Assembly (NCBI RefSeq): GCF_007565055.1
Contig: NC_044557.1
Coordinates: 67,523,095-67,587,094, forward strand
Reading direction: 5' to 3'
From: Rhinopithecus roxellana
Lineage: Eukaryota; Chordata; Mammalia; Primates; Cercopithecidae
DNA length: 64,000 nt
The notes beneath the pieces were generated by a model that made no database searches, was not told where the DNA came from, and saw only the letters and a program-made list of their open reading frames with translations. Shown here piece after piece: positions 62,890-64,000 of this stretch; position 1 is the stretch's first letter; the number at the start of each line of letters is the position of its first letter. Made by a program: the position numbers and the translations under genes.

Positions 62890-63058
62890 GAAGGAGCTAA
62901 AATTTATAGAGCAGTAGGCATGGTGTGAGGTGCTTTATGTGTATCATTTTATTACAGCAAAAAAATCCAGGAGGAAGGTGCTACTATGCTTATTTTATGG
63001 ATGAAACTCAGAGATCAAGTAATTATGGTAGCAGATAGTATGTTAAAAGCCGAGTCCA
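62890..63058 (-). mobile_element. MIR fragment, antisense
   Basis: gtgtgaggtgctttatgtgt, ggtgctactatgcttatttt and tggatgaaactcagagatca follow the reversed MIR order. Confidence 0.8.
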
Positions 63059-63499
63059 TCTGTCTTCAATATTTGTATTTTTATGATACAGTTGACACAA
63101 GTAGAGACTATAGAAAAAGTAGAAGAAGCCAATAATAAAATAGTAGTTTGGGTCACCTCTGACTTTAGTGTCATGTTGTGTTTTACTGGGGAGCCAATTG
63201 TTTGGTTCAGACTTATTTTCTGGGAATGGAAACTACAGAGATATTCTGATAACCTACTTTGGTTGTAGGAAGTTCTAGGAAGATGCTCTCTTGATTTTGT
63301 ATCAGCAGAAACACACAAGGGCACTTTTGTGGGTATTGGACCAAATTAAAAATTTAAGGTTTATTTAAATACTTTTATAAATGTGATTTATGGTAGAGAA
63401 GACTTTAAGACTCTCCATGGACCTAAGAACAAGCAGTAAGAAAGGAGAAGTATTAATATAGAGTATAGAAACTGTGAAATAATCTTAAGATGTGCATTG
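63059..63499. other. Intron DNA, nothing recognised
   Basis: No exon or repeat named. Confidence 0.5.
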
Positions 63500-63504
63500 G
63501 TCAC

Positions 63505-63931
63505 TGTATCAGTCCATTCTTGCATTGCTATAAAGGAATACTTGAGACTAGGTAATTTATAAAGAAAAGCAGGTTAATTTAATTAACCTCATGGTTCCAC
63601 AGGCTGTACAGGAAACATGATGCTGACATCTGCTCAGTTTCTGGGGAGACCTTTCAATCATGGTGGAAAGTGAGGGGGAAGCAGGCACATCTTACATAGC
63701 CAGCGCAAGAGCAAGAGACAATGAAGGGGGAGGCGCTATACACTTTTAAATAGCTAGATCTTGCAAAAACTCACTAACCATCGTGAGAACAGCACCAGGA
63801 AATAGTGCTAAACTATTCATGAGAACTCTGCCCCTGTGATCCAGTCACCTCCCACCGGGTCCCACCCTCCAACACTGGGGATCACAATTCGATGTGAGAT
63901 TTGGATTGGGACATAGATCAAAAACATATCA
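63505..63931 (-). mobile_element. Solo MaLR LTR (MST/THE1 type), antisense
   Basis: 427 bp beginning tgtatcagtccattcttgca and ending aaaacatatca (TG...CA). Inside are ggtaatttataaagaaaagc, tcatggtggaaagtgagggg and cacctcccaccgggtcccac. Perfect 5-bp duplication gtcac at 63500-63504 and 63932-63936. No internal retroviral sequence adjoins, so it is a solo LTR from recombination. Carries no gene. Confidence 0.93.
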
Positions 63932-64000
63932 GTCACACTTTGAAGAATGTCTATTTTTGGATTGTAAATTTAAAAATGACAAGAATTATAACAAAGGAAA

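Larger units (their letters stand above)
25935..64000 (+). other. RIMS2: RIMS2 intron 1 (partial)
   Basis: Begins with a GTAAGG donor. No later segment encodes the continuation of the Rab-binding domain or the zinc finger, so the acceptor lies beyond the window. The first intron of the long RIMS2 isoform is known to be very large. Confidence 0.85.

Overview
This is primate nuclear DNA, most likely from an Old World monkey (cercopithecid). It is full of Alu and L1 copies. The youngest Alu (13607-13916) has base choices I associate with the Old World monkey AluY lineage. A very young full-length L1 near the right end has both ORFs open, but they differ at many sites from the human-specific L1 I know. 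The lineage call rests on recall and was not searched.

The only host protein-coding exon I can support is at 25759-25934, inside a CpG island of about 3 kb (23500-26570). It encodes the first 58 codons plus two bases of RIMS2 (RIM2), a presynaptic active-zone scaffold that binds Rab3, and it ends at a GTAAGG donor. Everything right of 25934 is therefore RIMS2 intron 1 and everything left is upstream intergenic DNA. I found no second exon in the window.

Layout. 1-23500: intergenic DNA with about 17 Alu copies or fragments, MIR, L2, MER5A and MER3-type fossils, an L1 3' fragment split by an Alu, and a 4.2-kb L1-containing insertion (7234-11467). That insertion carries about 800 bp of non-L1 sequence inside its target-site duplication. 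23500-26570: CpG island, promoter region, a degenerate minisatellite, GGC runs and RIMS2 exon 1. 26570-31450: start of intron 1, repeat-poor at first. 31451-35128: a patch of local rearrangement with a 275-bp exact duplication, a 28-bp direct repeat and a 40-bp tandem duplication. 36790-54028: old repeats (two MER30-like elements, MIR, L1M, MER2, hAT pieces) and one very young truncated L1 tail. 54029-60286: full-length L1 in antisense to RIMS2, with 15-bp target-site duplications, a T55 tail and intact ORF1 and ORF2. 60287-64000: Alu, hAT-Charlie and MIR fossils and a solo MaLR LTR with a perfect 5-bp duplication.

The most interesting items are the intact L1 in a synaptic gene's first intron, the 275-bp identical duplication with its patchwork insertion scar, the chimeric L1 insertion, and a hidden repeat of about 54 bp in the CpG island. 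I saw no CRISPR array, tRNA, rRNA or prokaryotic system.
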